A DNA stretch of 12,214 nucleotides, from NCBI GenBank assembly GCA_036521915.1, contig DATDGU010000243.1, forward strand, positions 1 through 12,214, given 5' to 3'. The DNA is from PALSA-555 sp036521915. GTDB taxonomy: Bacteria; Actinomycetota; Acidimicrobiia; IMCC26256; PALSA-555. The translations under genes were made by a program, and so were the position numbers. Below the pieces are notes generated by a model. It was not told the origin of the DNA and searched no databases. It saw only the letters and a program-made list of their open reading frames with translations. Of this stretch, positions 1 through 7,161 are shown one piece after another (within the stretch, counting starts at the first letter, position 1; each line of letters begins with the position of its first letter).

Positions 1-702
1 GCCGAGCCGACCGGCCGCGACTGGACGCTCCACGGGCGGCCCGACCCTGTCCTCGACGCGCCGTCGGCCAGCCGGGCGGTCGTCGTGGCGGCGGCCGACG
101 ACGGCCCCGGCCTCTTCCTCGTCATGCTCGGCGGCGCGCGCCGCGACGCCGAGCCAGCGATGGACCGCACCCGCGAGCTGGGCTGGCTCCACTTCGACGC
201 GACGCCCGCCGTCCGTCTCGGCGAGGCGGCGGCCGTCCGCGCGCTCGTCGACCGGGGCGCGACCTACGCCGCCGCCGAGATGCTGGGCGGCGCGGACCGG
301 GTCCTCGAGATGGCGGTCGAGTACGCGAAGGAGCGCGTCCAGTTCGCGCGCCCGATCGGGAGCTTCCAGGCCGTGAAGCACCGCTGCGCCGACATGCTCG
401 TCGACGTCGAGGGGATGCGCTCGAGCGTCTATTGGGCGGCCTGGTGCATCGGCGCCGGCGACCGGGACGCGTCGATCGCCGCGTCGACCGCGAAGATTTG
501 GTGCTCCGACGCCTCGAAGCGCGTCATGGCGTCGGGCCTCCAGGTGCACGGCGGCATCGGGTTCACCTGGGAGCACGACCTCCATCTGTTCCTGAAGCGG
601 GCCCAGCTCGACCAGGTGTCCTTCGGCGACGCCTCGTACCACCGGGAGCGGCTCGCCGCGCTGCTGCGCCCCCGCGTCGAAGCGGGCGAGAGCATCCTCT
701 GA
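1..702 (+). CDS. acyl-CoA dehydrogenase, C-terminal part (5' end outside window)
   Basis: The frame is open from base 1 to the TGA at 700-702 (233 residues visible), so the N-terminal helical domain and start lie to the left. The visible part covers the end of the middle beta domain and the C-terminal four-helix domain of an FAD-dependent acyl-CoA dehydrogenase. Supporting motifs are KERVQFARPIGSFQAVKHR at about residues 109-127, the LQVHGGIGFTWEHD flavin/dimer loop and a C-terminal YHRER. The family oxidises acyl-CoA to trans-2-enoyl-CoA. Neither usual catalytic glutamate is evident: the helix-G position (ER in isovaleryl/long-chain enzymes) reads DRGATYAAA, and there is no EGT-type motif near the end. 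This resembles the non-catalytic subunit of heteromeric actinobacterial FadE pairs (inference). The gene converges on the acyl-CoA ligase with one base between stop codons. Family assignment is firm; substrate and catalytic competence are unknown. Confidence 0.9.
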   Translation, partial: AEPTGRDWTLHGRPDPVLDAPSASRAVVVAAADDGPGLFLVMLGGARRDAEPAMDRTRELGWLHFDATPAVRLGEAAAVRALVDRGATYAAAEMLGGADRVLEMAVEYAKERVQFARPIGSFQAVKHRCADMLVDVEGMRSSVYWAAWCIGAGDRDASIAASTAKIWCSDASKRVMASGLQVHGGIGFTWEHDLHLFLKRAQLDQVSFGDASYHRERLAALLRPRVEAGESIL

Positions 703-703
703 T

Positions 704-2236
704 TCAGGCCGCCGTCTCGCCCGCGGCGCGGTCCCGCAGCGCGGCACGGTCGGGTTTTCCGGCCGAGAGCAGCGGCAGCTCGGCGACCCGCACGACCCGC
801 TCGGGGGTCTTGAAGCGCGCCACCCCTCGGCGTTCGAACCAGGCTCGGCAGGCCGCCAGGTCGAACGGCGCCCGCGTCACGACGAACGCGCACACGCGCT
901 CGCCGACGAGCGGGTCCGGGTAGCCGACCGCCACCGCCTGCGCGACGTCGGGGTGCGCCTCGAGCGCGCCTTCGACCTCGGCGGCGGCGATGTTCTCGCC
1001 GGCGCGGATGATGATGTCCTTGATCCGCCCGACGATCGTCAGCCATCCGTCGGCGTCGACCGTCGCGAGGTCGCTGGTGCGGAACCACCCGTGGGAGATC
1101 GCCGCCGCCGTCTGCTCGGCGTCCGCGTACCCGACGAACAGCTCGGGGCCCCGGAGCCACAGCTCACCGACCTCGCCCGCCGGGCGGGCCGCGCCCGTGA
1201 CGGGGTCGCTCACCCGCAGGCGCACCGCGCCGACGGGGTGGCCGTCGGTGTCCCGCGCGCGGTCCGGCGGGTCCCCGTCGGTGCTCGTCGTCATGGTCGG
1301 TGCCTCGGTCGAGCCGTACGTGCGCTTCACGTGGGCGTGCAGCCGGGCGCTGGCGTCGGTGACGAACGCGGGGGTCACCCCGGCGCCGCCGCTCGAGACG
1401 AGCCGGAGGCTCTCGACCCGCCGTGCGTCGAACTTCGGTGCGCCGAGGAGCGCCACGAAGAAGGTCGGTGGTCCGATCATGAACGTGATGTGCGCGTCCT
1501 CGATGCGCTGCAGCGCGGTTTCGGGATCCCAGCGGGGCATGAGCTCGGCGCGCATGGGCACGGTCCCGGCGACGAGGACCGCGTTGAGCAGCCCCGACAC
1601 GTGCGCCAGCGGGGCGGGCATGAGGATGGCGTCGGTCGGCGCGAGGCGATGCGCGGCGGCCATGATCCGGCCTTTCCACGCCAGGCCCCGCTGGGTGTGC
1701 AACGCCGCCTTCGGGCCGCCGCCCGAGCCGGACGTGAAGAGCGCGACGGCCAGGTCGGCGGGGCGCGCCGCCGACCGGGTCACGGGCGCGCCGGCGTCGA
1801 GGAGCGAGGGCAGGCGGGCCGTGGGGCCGCGCACCTCCTCGGTCGACAGGAACAGCCGCGGGTGCAGCACCTCGAGCATGCGCTCCAGCTCGGCGGGGCC
1901 GGCCTGCTGGTGGATCGGGCCCGCGATCGCACCGAGGCGCCAGCAGGCCCGGTAGAGGAGGACGACCTCGTGCCAGTTCGGGGCCTGCCACGCCACGACG
2001 TCGCCGCGGCGGACGCCGGCAGCCCGGAGGCCCCCGGCGAGCGCGGCCGTCGCGGCGAGGAGAGCACGCCCGTCGAGCTCGGTCGTGTCGTCGACGAGCA
2101 CCGGGCCCTGCGCCGCGGCGGCCGCCGTGGTCAGGGCGGTGTCGAGGCTCGGCGCGTCCCATGGCCCGCCCGGCGCGCGGTACGCGCGCGCCTCGGGGTG
2201 CCGGTAGGTCGGTCTCAGATGAGCGGGTTGCGCCAC
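704..2236 (-). CDS. acyl-CoA ligase (AMP-binding, ANL superfamily)
   Basis: This is a 510-residue adenylate-forming acid:CoA ligase, which activates a carboxylic acid through an acyl-AMP. The phosphate loop TSGSGGGPK is at residues 168-176, YGSTE at 307-311, GWFRTSD before the hinge, GRIKD at 403-407 followed by RAGENIAAAEVE, and the C-terminal catalytic lysine K494 lies in SAGKPDR. The length is normal for a FadD/CaiC-like ligase. I chose the GTG at 2236, which overlaps the upstream acyl-CoA dehydrogenase stop (2215-2217) by about 22 bases and implies translational coupling. The frame stays open far upstream, but that extension is antisense-like arginine-rich sequence inside the neighbour. 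No strong ribosome binding site was seen, so the exact start is uncertain. The loop is glycine/serine-rich compared with the usual TSGTTGxPKG, but the key lysine is kept. The substrate cannot be read from the sequence; neighbours suggest lipid or cyclic terpenoid/steroid-like acids. Confidence 0.9.
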   Translation of the reverse strand: MAQPAHLRPTYRHPEARAYRAPGGPWDAPSLDTALTTAAAAAQGPVLVDDTTELDGRALLAATAALAGGLRAAGVRRGDVVAWQAPNWHEVVLLYRACWRLGAIAGPIHQQAGPAELERMLEVLHPRLFLSTEEVRGPTARLPSLLDAGAPVTRSAARPADLAVALFTSGSGGGPKAALHTQRGLAWKGRIMAAAHRLAPTDAILMPAPLAHVSGLLNAVLVAGTVPMRAELMPRWDPETALQRIEDAHITFMIGPPTFFVALLGAPKFDARRVESLRLVSSGGAGVTPAFVTDASARLHAHVKRTYGSTEAPTMTTSTDGDPPDRARDTDGHPVGAVRLRVSDPVTGAARPAGEVGELWLRGPELFVGYADAEQTAAAISHGWFRTSDLATVDADGWLTIVGRIKDIIIRAGENIAAAEVEGALEAHPDVAQAVAVGYPDPLVGERVCAFVVTRAPFDLAACRAWFERRGVARFKTPERVVRVAELPLLSAGKPDRAALRDRAAGETAA

Positions 2237-3444
2237 GACGGCCCCGCGGGGGTGGCGCCGTGCACGATCTGGGACCCGATGAAGTTGCGTTGGATCTCGA
2301 CCGTGCCCGCGCCGATGCAGAGCCCCCGGATGTCCCGGTAGGCGCGCTCGACGGGGTACTCGCGGCTGTAGCCGTAGCCGCCGAGCAGTTGGATGGCCTC
2401 GTCGCACACGAACTTGGCTGCGAGGTTCGCCGCGCACTTCGCCATCGCCGCCTCGAGCGCCGGCGGTGTCCCGTCCGGTCCCGCGAGGCGCAGCGCCCGG
2501 GCGAGGAGCAGCCGTGCCCCCTCGAGCTGCGTGGCCATATCTGCGACCTTCCACTGGAGGCCCTGCAGCTCGGCGATCGGGTGGCCGCCGACGGTGCGCT
2601 CGTTCATGTACCGGACCGCGTACTCGAGCGAGCCCTGGGCGGCGCCGAGGCACATCGCGGCGTTGCCGCAGCGCTCGTGGTTGATGTGGGAGATGAGCGT
2701 CTTGAACGCGTCGCTCGAGCCCGGGTCGCCGGCGAGCAGCACATCCTCGGGCGCGACGGAGACGTCGTCGAACGCGAGCTCCGCCTCGCTCGTCCCCCGC
2801 AGCCCCATCTTCACGTGGGTGCCGGCGACCGTGACGCCCTCCGATTCGAGGTCGACGATCACGGCCCCGATGCCCTTCGCGCCCTCGCTGCCCGGGAACC
2901 GGCACCACACGAGGCAGCAGCGCGCCTTGTGCCCGCCCGTCACGTAGTTCTTGTACGCGTGGAGCCGGTAGCCGTCCCCGTCGGGGGTCAGGCGGGCCCG
3001 CATCTGGGTCACCGCGGACCCGGCCTCGGATTCGCTGATCCCGATGCAGAAGAGCGCCTCGCCCGACGCGGCGAGCGGCAGCCAGCGCGCCTTGAGCTCC
3101 TCGCTCCCCAGGTGCTGGATGGCGCGGGGCGGCCCGTTGAAGATGAGCTGGGCGAGGATCGCGCTCGAGACGTCGACGCGCGCCAGCTCCTCGAGGACGA
3201 TCGCCGCCTCGATGTCGCCCATCCCCATGCCGCCGTAGCGAGGATCGATCGTGATCCCGAAGAGGTCGGCCTTGCGCAGCGCGTCCCAGGATCCTTCGGG
3301 GAACTCCTCGGACTCGTCCCAGTGGCGGGCGTGCGGCGCGAGGTCACGTTCGGCGACGTCGCGCGCGAGGCCCCGCAGCGCCGCCTGGTCCTCGGTCTCG
3401 GCGAACGGGTCGGTGCCGCGCGCGCCACCCGGATGACGAGCCAT
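2215..3444 (-). CDS. acyl-CoA dehydrogenase, complete
   Basis: This is a full-length FAD-dependent acyl-CoA dehydrogenase of 409 residues, the family's normal size. Landmarks are LFGITIDPRYGGMG (61-74), the flavin/substrate stretch CIGISESEAGSAVT (133-146), the middle-domain YKNYVTGG (164-171), MGLRGTSEAEL (213-223), LQGLQWKVADM (293-303) and the LLGGYGYSREYPVER loop (353-367). The helix-G segment ISHINHERC places E257 where isovaleryl- and long-chain-type enzymes carry their catalytic base. The alternative short/medium-chain position reads IGAGTVEIQ, with alanine (379) in place of glutamate. The ATG at 3444 follows a TAnnnT hexamer by seven bases, so the mRNA may be leaderless. The stop lies inside the start region of the ligase, indicating an operon of dehydrogenase then ligase. 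Transcription is divergent from the P450. It would catalyse alpha-beta desaturation of a CoA thioester; the substrate is not identifiable. Confidence 0.92.
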   Translation of the reverse strand: MARHPGGARGTDPFAETEDQAALRGLARDVAERDLAPHARHWDESEEFPEGSWDALRKADLFGITIDPRYGGMGMGDIEAAIVLEELARVDVSSAILAQLIFNGPPRAIQHLGSEELKARWLPLAASGEALFCIGISESEAGSAVTQMRARLTPDGDGYRLHAYKNYVTGGHKARCCLVWCRFPGSEGAKGIGAVIVDLESEGVTVAGTHVKMGLRGTSEAELAFDDVSVAPEDVLLAGDPGSSDAFKTLISHINHERCGNAAMCLGAAQGSLEYAVRYMNERTVGGHPIAELQGLQWKVADMATQLEGARLLLARALRLAGPDGTPPALEAAMAKCAANLAAKFVCDEAIQLLGGYGYSREYPVERAYRDIRGLCIGAGTVEIQRNFIGSQIVHGATPAGPSWRNPLI

Positions 3445-3451
3445 CCCTTGC

Positions 3452-3457
3452 AGCCTA
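3452..3457 (-). promoter_or_regulatory. possible -10 element of the acyl-CoA dehydrogenase-ligase operon (leaderless)
   Basis: On the minus strand TAGGCT is followed by seven bases (GCAAGGG) and the ATG at 3444. A TAnnnT hexamer 7-9 bases before a start codon is the usual signature of leaderless actinobacterial genes, in which transcription begins at or next to the start. No clear TTGnnn -35 is present. AAGGG directly abutting the ATG is too close to act as a normal Shine-Dalgarno sequence. Confidence 0.4.
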
Positions 3458-3461
3458 ACGG

Positions 3462-3490
3462 TTGTAGGACTTCTCGAACCTGACTACCGT
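3462..3490 (+). promoter_or_regulatory. possible sigma70-type promoter of the P450 gene
   Basis: TTGTAG (3462-3467) and TACCGT (3485-3490) are separated by 17 bases, fitting TTGnnn-N17-TAnnnT. The predicted transcription start, about 3497, lies just before the GTG at 3503. The TACCGT hexamer is exactly the spacer of the inverted repeat at 3479-3496, so a protein bound there would block it. This is pattern-based only. Confidence 0.4.
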
Positions 3491-3496
3491 GTCAGG
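3479..3496. promoter_or_regulatory. perfect inverted repeat, candidate operator between divergent genes
   Basis: CCTGAC, six bases (TACCGT), GTCAGG form a perfect 6-6-6 dyad. It lies in the 58-bp space between the divergently transcribed acyl-CoA dehydrogenase and P450 genes and covers the putative P450 -10 box. Size and placement fit a dimeric repressor site such as those of TetR-family regulators of lipid catabolism. The sequence does not match the KstR or KstR2 motifs as I know them, and no regulator gene is adjacent. Confidence 0.45.
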
Positions 3497-3502
3497 AAAC
3501 GC

Positions 3503-4720
3503 GTGCGACGTGTGGGGGAGCTCGTGAGCCAGGCGACGACACCCGAGTTCGACTACGAGCAGATGGACTTCGTCACCGGCCAGCCCTACCCGATCTGGGA
3601 GGAAGCGCGCCACGAGTGCCCGGTGTTCCGGAGCCACAACGGCCCGACCGGCTTCACCGAGCGGCCGATGTACTCCGTCACCCGCTTCGCGGACGTCGAG
3701 GCGGTGCTGCGCGACGGGCAGTCGTTCTCCTCGTCGATCAACGCCGAGCACATCGGCCGGTACATGGGCGAGCTCATCTTGGCCATGGACGGCGAGGAGC
3801 ACCGCAGCTACCGGAACCTGGTCGCGCACGCCTTCCGAGCGTCGGCGCTCGAGCGCTGGGACGAGACCCTCATCCGGCCGACCATCACCCGGCTGCTCGA
3901 CGACATCGCGCCCCAGGGCCACGCCGACCTCGTGCGCGACATCACCAGCAAGTACCCGGTGCAGGTCATCTGCGGTCTCGTCGGCGTGCCGCTCGAGGAC
4001 AGCGCCCAGTTCCACGACTGGGCGGAGCAGATCAACACGGGCCCGCTGCATCCCGAGCAGGGGATGGCGGCGTCGCGTGCGATGCGCGACTACCTCGCGC
4101 CGATCGTCGAGGACCGGCGGGAGAATCCGCGCGACGACCTCATCAGCGACCTGGTCCACGCCGAGATCGACGGGGCGCGGCTCACCGACGAGAAGATCTA
4201 CGGCTTCCTCCGGCTGCTCCTGCCGGCGGGGGCGGAGACGACGTTCCGGGTCATGGGCAACGCGCTCACCGCGCTGCTTACCCACCCGGAGGACCTCGCC
4301 CGCGTCCGCGCCGACCCCACGCTCCTGCCCGCGGTGATCGAGGAGACGCTGCGCTGGGAGACGTCGGTGACCCAGGTGAGCCGCGTCGCGGCGGTCGACG
4401 CCGAAGCCGGTGGCTGCCCGATCCCGAAGGGCGCGGCGGTCAGCGTGATCACCGGGTCGGCGAACCACGACGAGGACCGCTACGACCGCGCCAGCGAGTT
4501 CGAGCTCGACCGGCCGGTGCAGAACCACCTGGCGTTCGGCACCGGGCAGCACCAGTGCCTCGGGATGCACCTCGCGCGTCTGGAGCTGCGCGTCGGACTC
4601 GATCTGATCCTCAGCCGGCTGCCCAACCTGCGCCTCGACCCCGACGCCGCGCCGCCGGTCGTGGCGGGCCTCGCCTTCCGCGGGCCCCAGCAGCTGGTCG
4701 TGCTCTTCGACCCCGCCTGA
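3503..4720 (+). CDS. cytochrome P450
   Basis: This is a soluble bacterial class-I-type P450 of 405 residues that would hydroxylate a small organic substrate using electrons from a separate ferredoxin and reductase, neither of which is in this window. It has the C-helix DGEEHRSYR (96-104), the oxygen-binding I-helix AGAETT (242-247, canonical AGxDTT with glutamate for aspartate), the ExxR pair E281/R284, a PERF-like SEFELDRP, and the heme loop FGTGQHQCLG (345-354) with axial Cys352. No membrane anchor is present. The GTG at 3503 has AGGA five bases upstream. A second in-frame GTG at 3524, preceded by GGGGGAG, is a reasonable alternative and would remove seven residues. Adjacent acyl-CoA catabolic genes suggest it starts degradation of a hydrocarbon, terpenoid or steroid side chain (inference). 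The CYP family is not assigned. Confidence 0.93.
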   Translation: MRRVGELVSQATTPEFDYEQMDFVTGQPYPIWEEARHECPVFRSHNGPTGFTERPMYSVTRFADVEAVLRDGQSFSSSINAEHIGRYMGELILAMDGEEHRSYRNLVAHAFRASALERWDETLIRPTITRLLDDIAPQGHADLVRDITSKYPVQVICGLVGVPLEDSAQFHDWAEQINTGPLHPEQGMAASRAMRDYLAPIVEDRRENPRDDLISDLVHAEIDGARLTDEKIYGFLRLLLPAGAETTFRVMGNALTALLTHPEDLARVRADPTLLPAVIEETLRWETSVTQVSRVAAVDAEAGGCPIPKGAAVSVITGSANHDEDRYDRASEFELDRPVQNHLAFGTGQHQCLGMHLARLELRVGLDLILSRLPNLRLDPDAAPPVVAGLAFRGPQQLVVLFDPA

Positions 4721-4721
4721 G

Positions 4722-5201
4722 CTACAACGTGCGGCCGAAGCAGCGGCTGAGCGGCGACCAGCGGTACGCACCGTACGAAGGGATCGACTCGTACCCGCTG
4801 GACGCGTAGAGGGCGATCGCCTCGGGTTGGCGCGTTCCGGTCTCGAGGATGAGCCGTTCGTACCCGAGCTCCCGGGCCCGCGCTTCGACGGCGAGCAACA
4901 CGGCCCGGCCCACGCCCTGGCCGCGCCGCGCCGGCCGGACGTACATCCGCTTGATCTCGCCGACGCGCTCGTCGGCGCGCCGCAGCGCGCCACATCCGAC
5001 GGCCTCGGTGTCGATCCACGCGAGGACGAACGTGCCGTGCGGGGCCGCGAGCTGGAGCACGTCGAGATGGTCGGGGTCGGGGTCCGCGAACCCGTAGCGG
5101 GCGAGCAGCTCGTCGAGGAGCTCGGTGACGAGGGCGACCGACACCGGCGAGTCGTAGCGGTGCTCCTCGATTCGGACGTTCAGCCGAGGAGCGTGCGCCA
5201 C
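4722..5201 (-). CDS. GNAT-family N-acetyltransferase
   Basis: This 159-residue protein has the GNAT fold that transfers an acetyl group from acetyl-CoA to an amine. Motif A is EIKRMYVRPARRGQGVG, with the pyrophosphate-binding RRGQGVG at 92-98, followed by the helix GRAVLLAVEARARELG. Motif B is represented by ETGTRQPEAIALYASSGYESI, the usual YxxxGF-like end. The GTG at 5201 overlaps the stop of the upstream hydrolase by 22 bases, so it is probably translationally coupled as the last gene of the dehydrogenase-hydrolase-GNAT operon. An internal GTG some 17 codons later is a less likely start. The acceptor substrate cannot be inferred. The TAG stop is one base from the P450 stop on the other strand. 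Confidence 0.87.
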   Translation of the reverse strand: MAHAPRLNVRIEEHRYDSPVSVALVTELLDELLARYGFADPDPDHLDVLQLAAPHGTFVLAWIDTEAVGCGALRRADERVGEIKRMYVRPARRGQGVGRAVLLAVEARARELGYERLILETGTRQPEAIALYASSGYESIPSYGAYRWSPLSRCFGRTL

Positions 5202-5893
5202 TGCTCGAGCGTGGGGAGTCGGAACACGTAGTTGCGGTGCCGGGTCTCGCCCATCGTGGCGAACGGCTCCGGCGAGTACAGGTGCCCGGGGTACAAGGCG
5301 GTGTCGTCGGGGATCGCCGCGAGGCGCTGCGTGAGACTCTCGTACATCTGGTCGGCGTCCCCGCCCGGGAGGTCGGTGCGGCCGCACCCGTCGAGGAACA
5401 GCGTGTCGCCGGCGACCAGCTTCCCGTCGACCACGAAGCACTGGCTGCCGGGCGTGTGCCCGGGTGTGTGCAGCAGCCGGACCGGCACGTGGCCCACCTC
5501 GACGACGTCGCCGCTCTCGTGGAGGACAAGATCGCTGTCGGCGACGCCCGTCGCGCGCTTCACCCACTCGGCCTCGCTGGCCTGCACATGGACGGGGGCG
5601 CGCACGTCGTCCCGGCCGACCAGCTCGCGGATCCCCTCGATCGGGTAGCCCATGAGGTCGCCGCCGAGATGGTCGGGATGCCAATGGGTGGCGAGCACGC
5701 CGGTCAGGCGCAGCCCGTCGGCGTCGAGGAGCTCGACCAGCTCGCCCACGCCGTACGCCGGATCGACGGCGACAGCGTCACCGGTGTCCCGATCACCGAT
5801 GAGGTAGACGAAGTTCACCATCTGGGGCGCGATCGGGTCGTCGCGCGCGAAGTCGCGCCCCGCGAGGAGCTGGCGGAAGTACAGCTGGCTCAT
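5180..5893 (-). CDS. MBL-fold hydrolase, ETHE1/glyoxalase II-like
   Basis: This 237-residue metallo-beta-lactamase-fold enzyme carries the metal motif THWHPDH (H70, H72, D74, H75), H146 in TPGHTPGS, D163 in VAGDTLF and H204 in YPGH. The segment GCGRTDLPGG (169-178) closely resembles the GCGRTD signature of ETHE1-type persulfide dioxygenases, which use one iron, while the overall layout also fits hydroxyacylglutathione hydrolases. The PGHxY element reads HLY rather than the usual HDY. The ATG at 5893 overlaps the stop of the upstream dehydrogenase as ATGA, indicating coupled translation. It is cytoplasmic, with no signal peptide. Next to a zinc dehydrogenase it may act on a thioester or sulfur-carrying intermediate of a low-molecular-weight thiol (inference). 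It could equally be a generic thioesterase-like hydrolase. Confidence 0.9.
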   Translation of the reverse strand: MSQLYFRQLLAGRDFARDDPIAPQMVNFVYLIGDRDTGDAVAVDPAYGVGELVELLDADGLRLTGVLATHWHPDHLGGDLMGYPIEGIRELVGRDDVRAPVHVQASEAEWVKRATGVADSDLVLHESGDVVEVGHVPVRLLHTPGHTPGSQCFVVDGKLVAGDTLFLDGCGRTDLPGGDADQMYESLTQRLAAIPDDTALYPGHLYSPEPFATMGETRHRNYVFRLPTLEQWRTLLG

Positions 5894-7128
5894 CGGAAGT
5901 CGAACGCGACCTTGATCGCGCCCGTCTCGTGCTGCTTGGCGATCGTGGTGAACGCGTCCCGCCACTGCTCGAGCCGGAACGTGTGCGTGAGCATGGGCGT
6001 CAGATCGACCCGACCCGCCTGGACGAGGTCGAGGTAGTGGCGGATGGCGTGCTGGCGGACGCCGTCGACCTCCTCGATGCCGAACGCGTTCGAGCCCACG
6101 AGGTTGATCTCCTTGAAGTACTGGGGCGACCACTCGTACCGCTCGGAGGCGTGCACCCCGCTCACGACGAGCGAGGACCGTGCCGCGAGGACCCGCAGCG
6201 CGACCTCGATGGTGTGGGGCGCGCCGATCGTGTCGTAGCAGACGTCGATCCCGCCGGGCTGCGCGATCGGGAGGCCGGCCCACGGGTGGTGCAGCCGCCC
6301 ACCGGACCAGTCGGCGAGCGCGACGACGAGCTCCTCCCGGTCGAGCTCGGAGTCGAACACCGTCGCGCCGAGCTGGGCGGCCACCGCCTGCTGCGCGGGA
6401 TGGCGGGCAGCGACCGCGACGGCGACGTCGGGGTACAGCGCACGCAGCACCGCGACCGCCGACAGGCCGAGCGCGCCCGCGCCCCAGACGAGCGCGTGGC
6501 CGCCGGGCCGCGGCGGGTGGCGCGTCACACCGTGCAGCGACACGGCGAACGGGTCGGCGAGCACCGCCACCTCGTCCGAGACCCCGTCCGGCACCGTGAT
6601 CGCCTGCGAGACATGCGCGGGCAGGAGCTCCGCGAAGCCGCCGGTCGCGTCGCTCGAGTTGCCGGTGTGGATGCCCGGCGCGATGGGCCCGTCGGTGAAG
6701 TGCCAGCAGAGCGAGTAGTCGCCGGCCTCGCACGCCGGGCACACGGGCGTGATCCCGCGCGGCGTGCACGAGAGCCAGCACTGCAGCACCACGCGCTGGC
6801 CGACGTCGAGGCCCTGCACCGCGGGGCCGCGCTCGACGACCTCGGCGACGACCTCGTGGCCGAGCACCTGCGGGAAGCTGATGAACGCGGTCATCGCGAA
6901 GTCGGTGGCATCGCCTCCGGTGTCCATGAACACCTGCTTCGAATCCGAGCCGCAGATGCCCGTCAGCCGGGTGCGCAGCACGACCCAGTCGTCCCCGAGC
7001 AGCGTGGGGTCCGCCACCTCATGCAGCGCCATCGGCGTCGCCGCGAGGTTCGTGAGCAGCAGGTTGCCGGCGTCGGCCGTCTCCGGGGGCGCAAACCCTG
7101 GGGTGACGCCGAACACCAGTGCCTGCAC
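5890..7128 (-). CDS. zinc-binding alcohol/aldehyde dehydrogenase (MDR family)
   Basis: This 412-residue medium-chain dehydrogenase should oxidise an alcohol or hemithioacetal-type substrate with NAD(P). The catalytic-zinc ligands appear as C59 (GICGSD), H91 (GHE) and probably D192 in ADPFAVSLHG, where many sorbitol-dehydrogenase-like members have glutamate. The structural-zinc lobe has C121, C130, C133 and C141 (plus C117), with C-x8-C in place of the usual first C-x2-C, an expanded loop. The Rossmann motif is GAGALG at 216-221. The GTG at 7128 is chosen because GGAGG stands six bases upstream; the long upstream extension of the frame is arginine-rich and not protein-like. It is the first gene of a three-gene operon and shares an ATGA overlap with the MBL hydrolase. 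A role in aldehyde or alcohol detoxification or catabolism is inferred, and the substrate is unknown. Confidence 0.9.
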   Translation of the reverse strand: MQALVFGVTPGFAPPETADAGNLLLTNLAATPMALHEVADPTLLGDDWVVLRTRLTGICGSDSKQVFMDTGGDATDFAMTAFISFPQVLGHEVVAEVVERGPAVQGLDVGQRVVLQCWLSCTPRGITPVCPACEAGDYSLCWHFTDGPIAPGIHTGNSSDATGGFAELLPAHVSQAITVPDGVSDEVAVLADPFAVSLHGVTRHPPRPGGHALVWGAGALGLSAVAVLRALYPDVAVAVAARHPAQQAVAAQLGATVFDSELDREELVVALADWSGGRLHHPWAGLPIAQPGGIDVCYDTIGAPHTIEVALRVLAARSSLVVSGVHASERYEWSPQYFKEINLVGSNAFGIEEVDGVRQHAIRHYLDLVQAGRVDLTPMLTHTFRLEQWRDAFTTIAKQHETGAIKVAFDFR

Positions 7129-7134
7129 GGGATG

Positions 7135-7139
7135 CCTCC
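7135..7139 (-). promoter_or_regulatory. strong ribosome binding site of the dehydrogenase operon
   Basis: GGAGG on the minus strand lies six bases before the GTG at 7128 and decides that start against the longer open frame. A TAnnnT hexamer (TACGCT, minus strand, 7156-7161) about 20 bases further upstream could be its -10 box, but no -35 is recognisable. Confidence 0.6.
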
Positions 7140-7161
7140 GGGGGGTCGGAGGCGCAGCGTA

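Noticed and set aside
2237..2908. Long minus-strand upstream extension of the acyl-CoA ligase frame
   Set aside because: It lies wholly inside the acyl-CoA dehydrogenase gene on the same strand in another frame, translates to arginine-rich sequence without motifs, and would make the ligase over 700 residues.
3455..4993. 512-codon minus-strand open frame covering the P450 gene
   Set aside because: High-G+C antisense frame. The P450 on the plus strand has every family motif, while the antisense translation has none, and its end overlaps the real GNAT gene.
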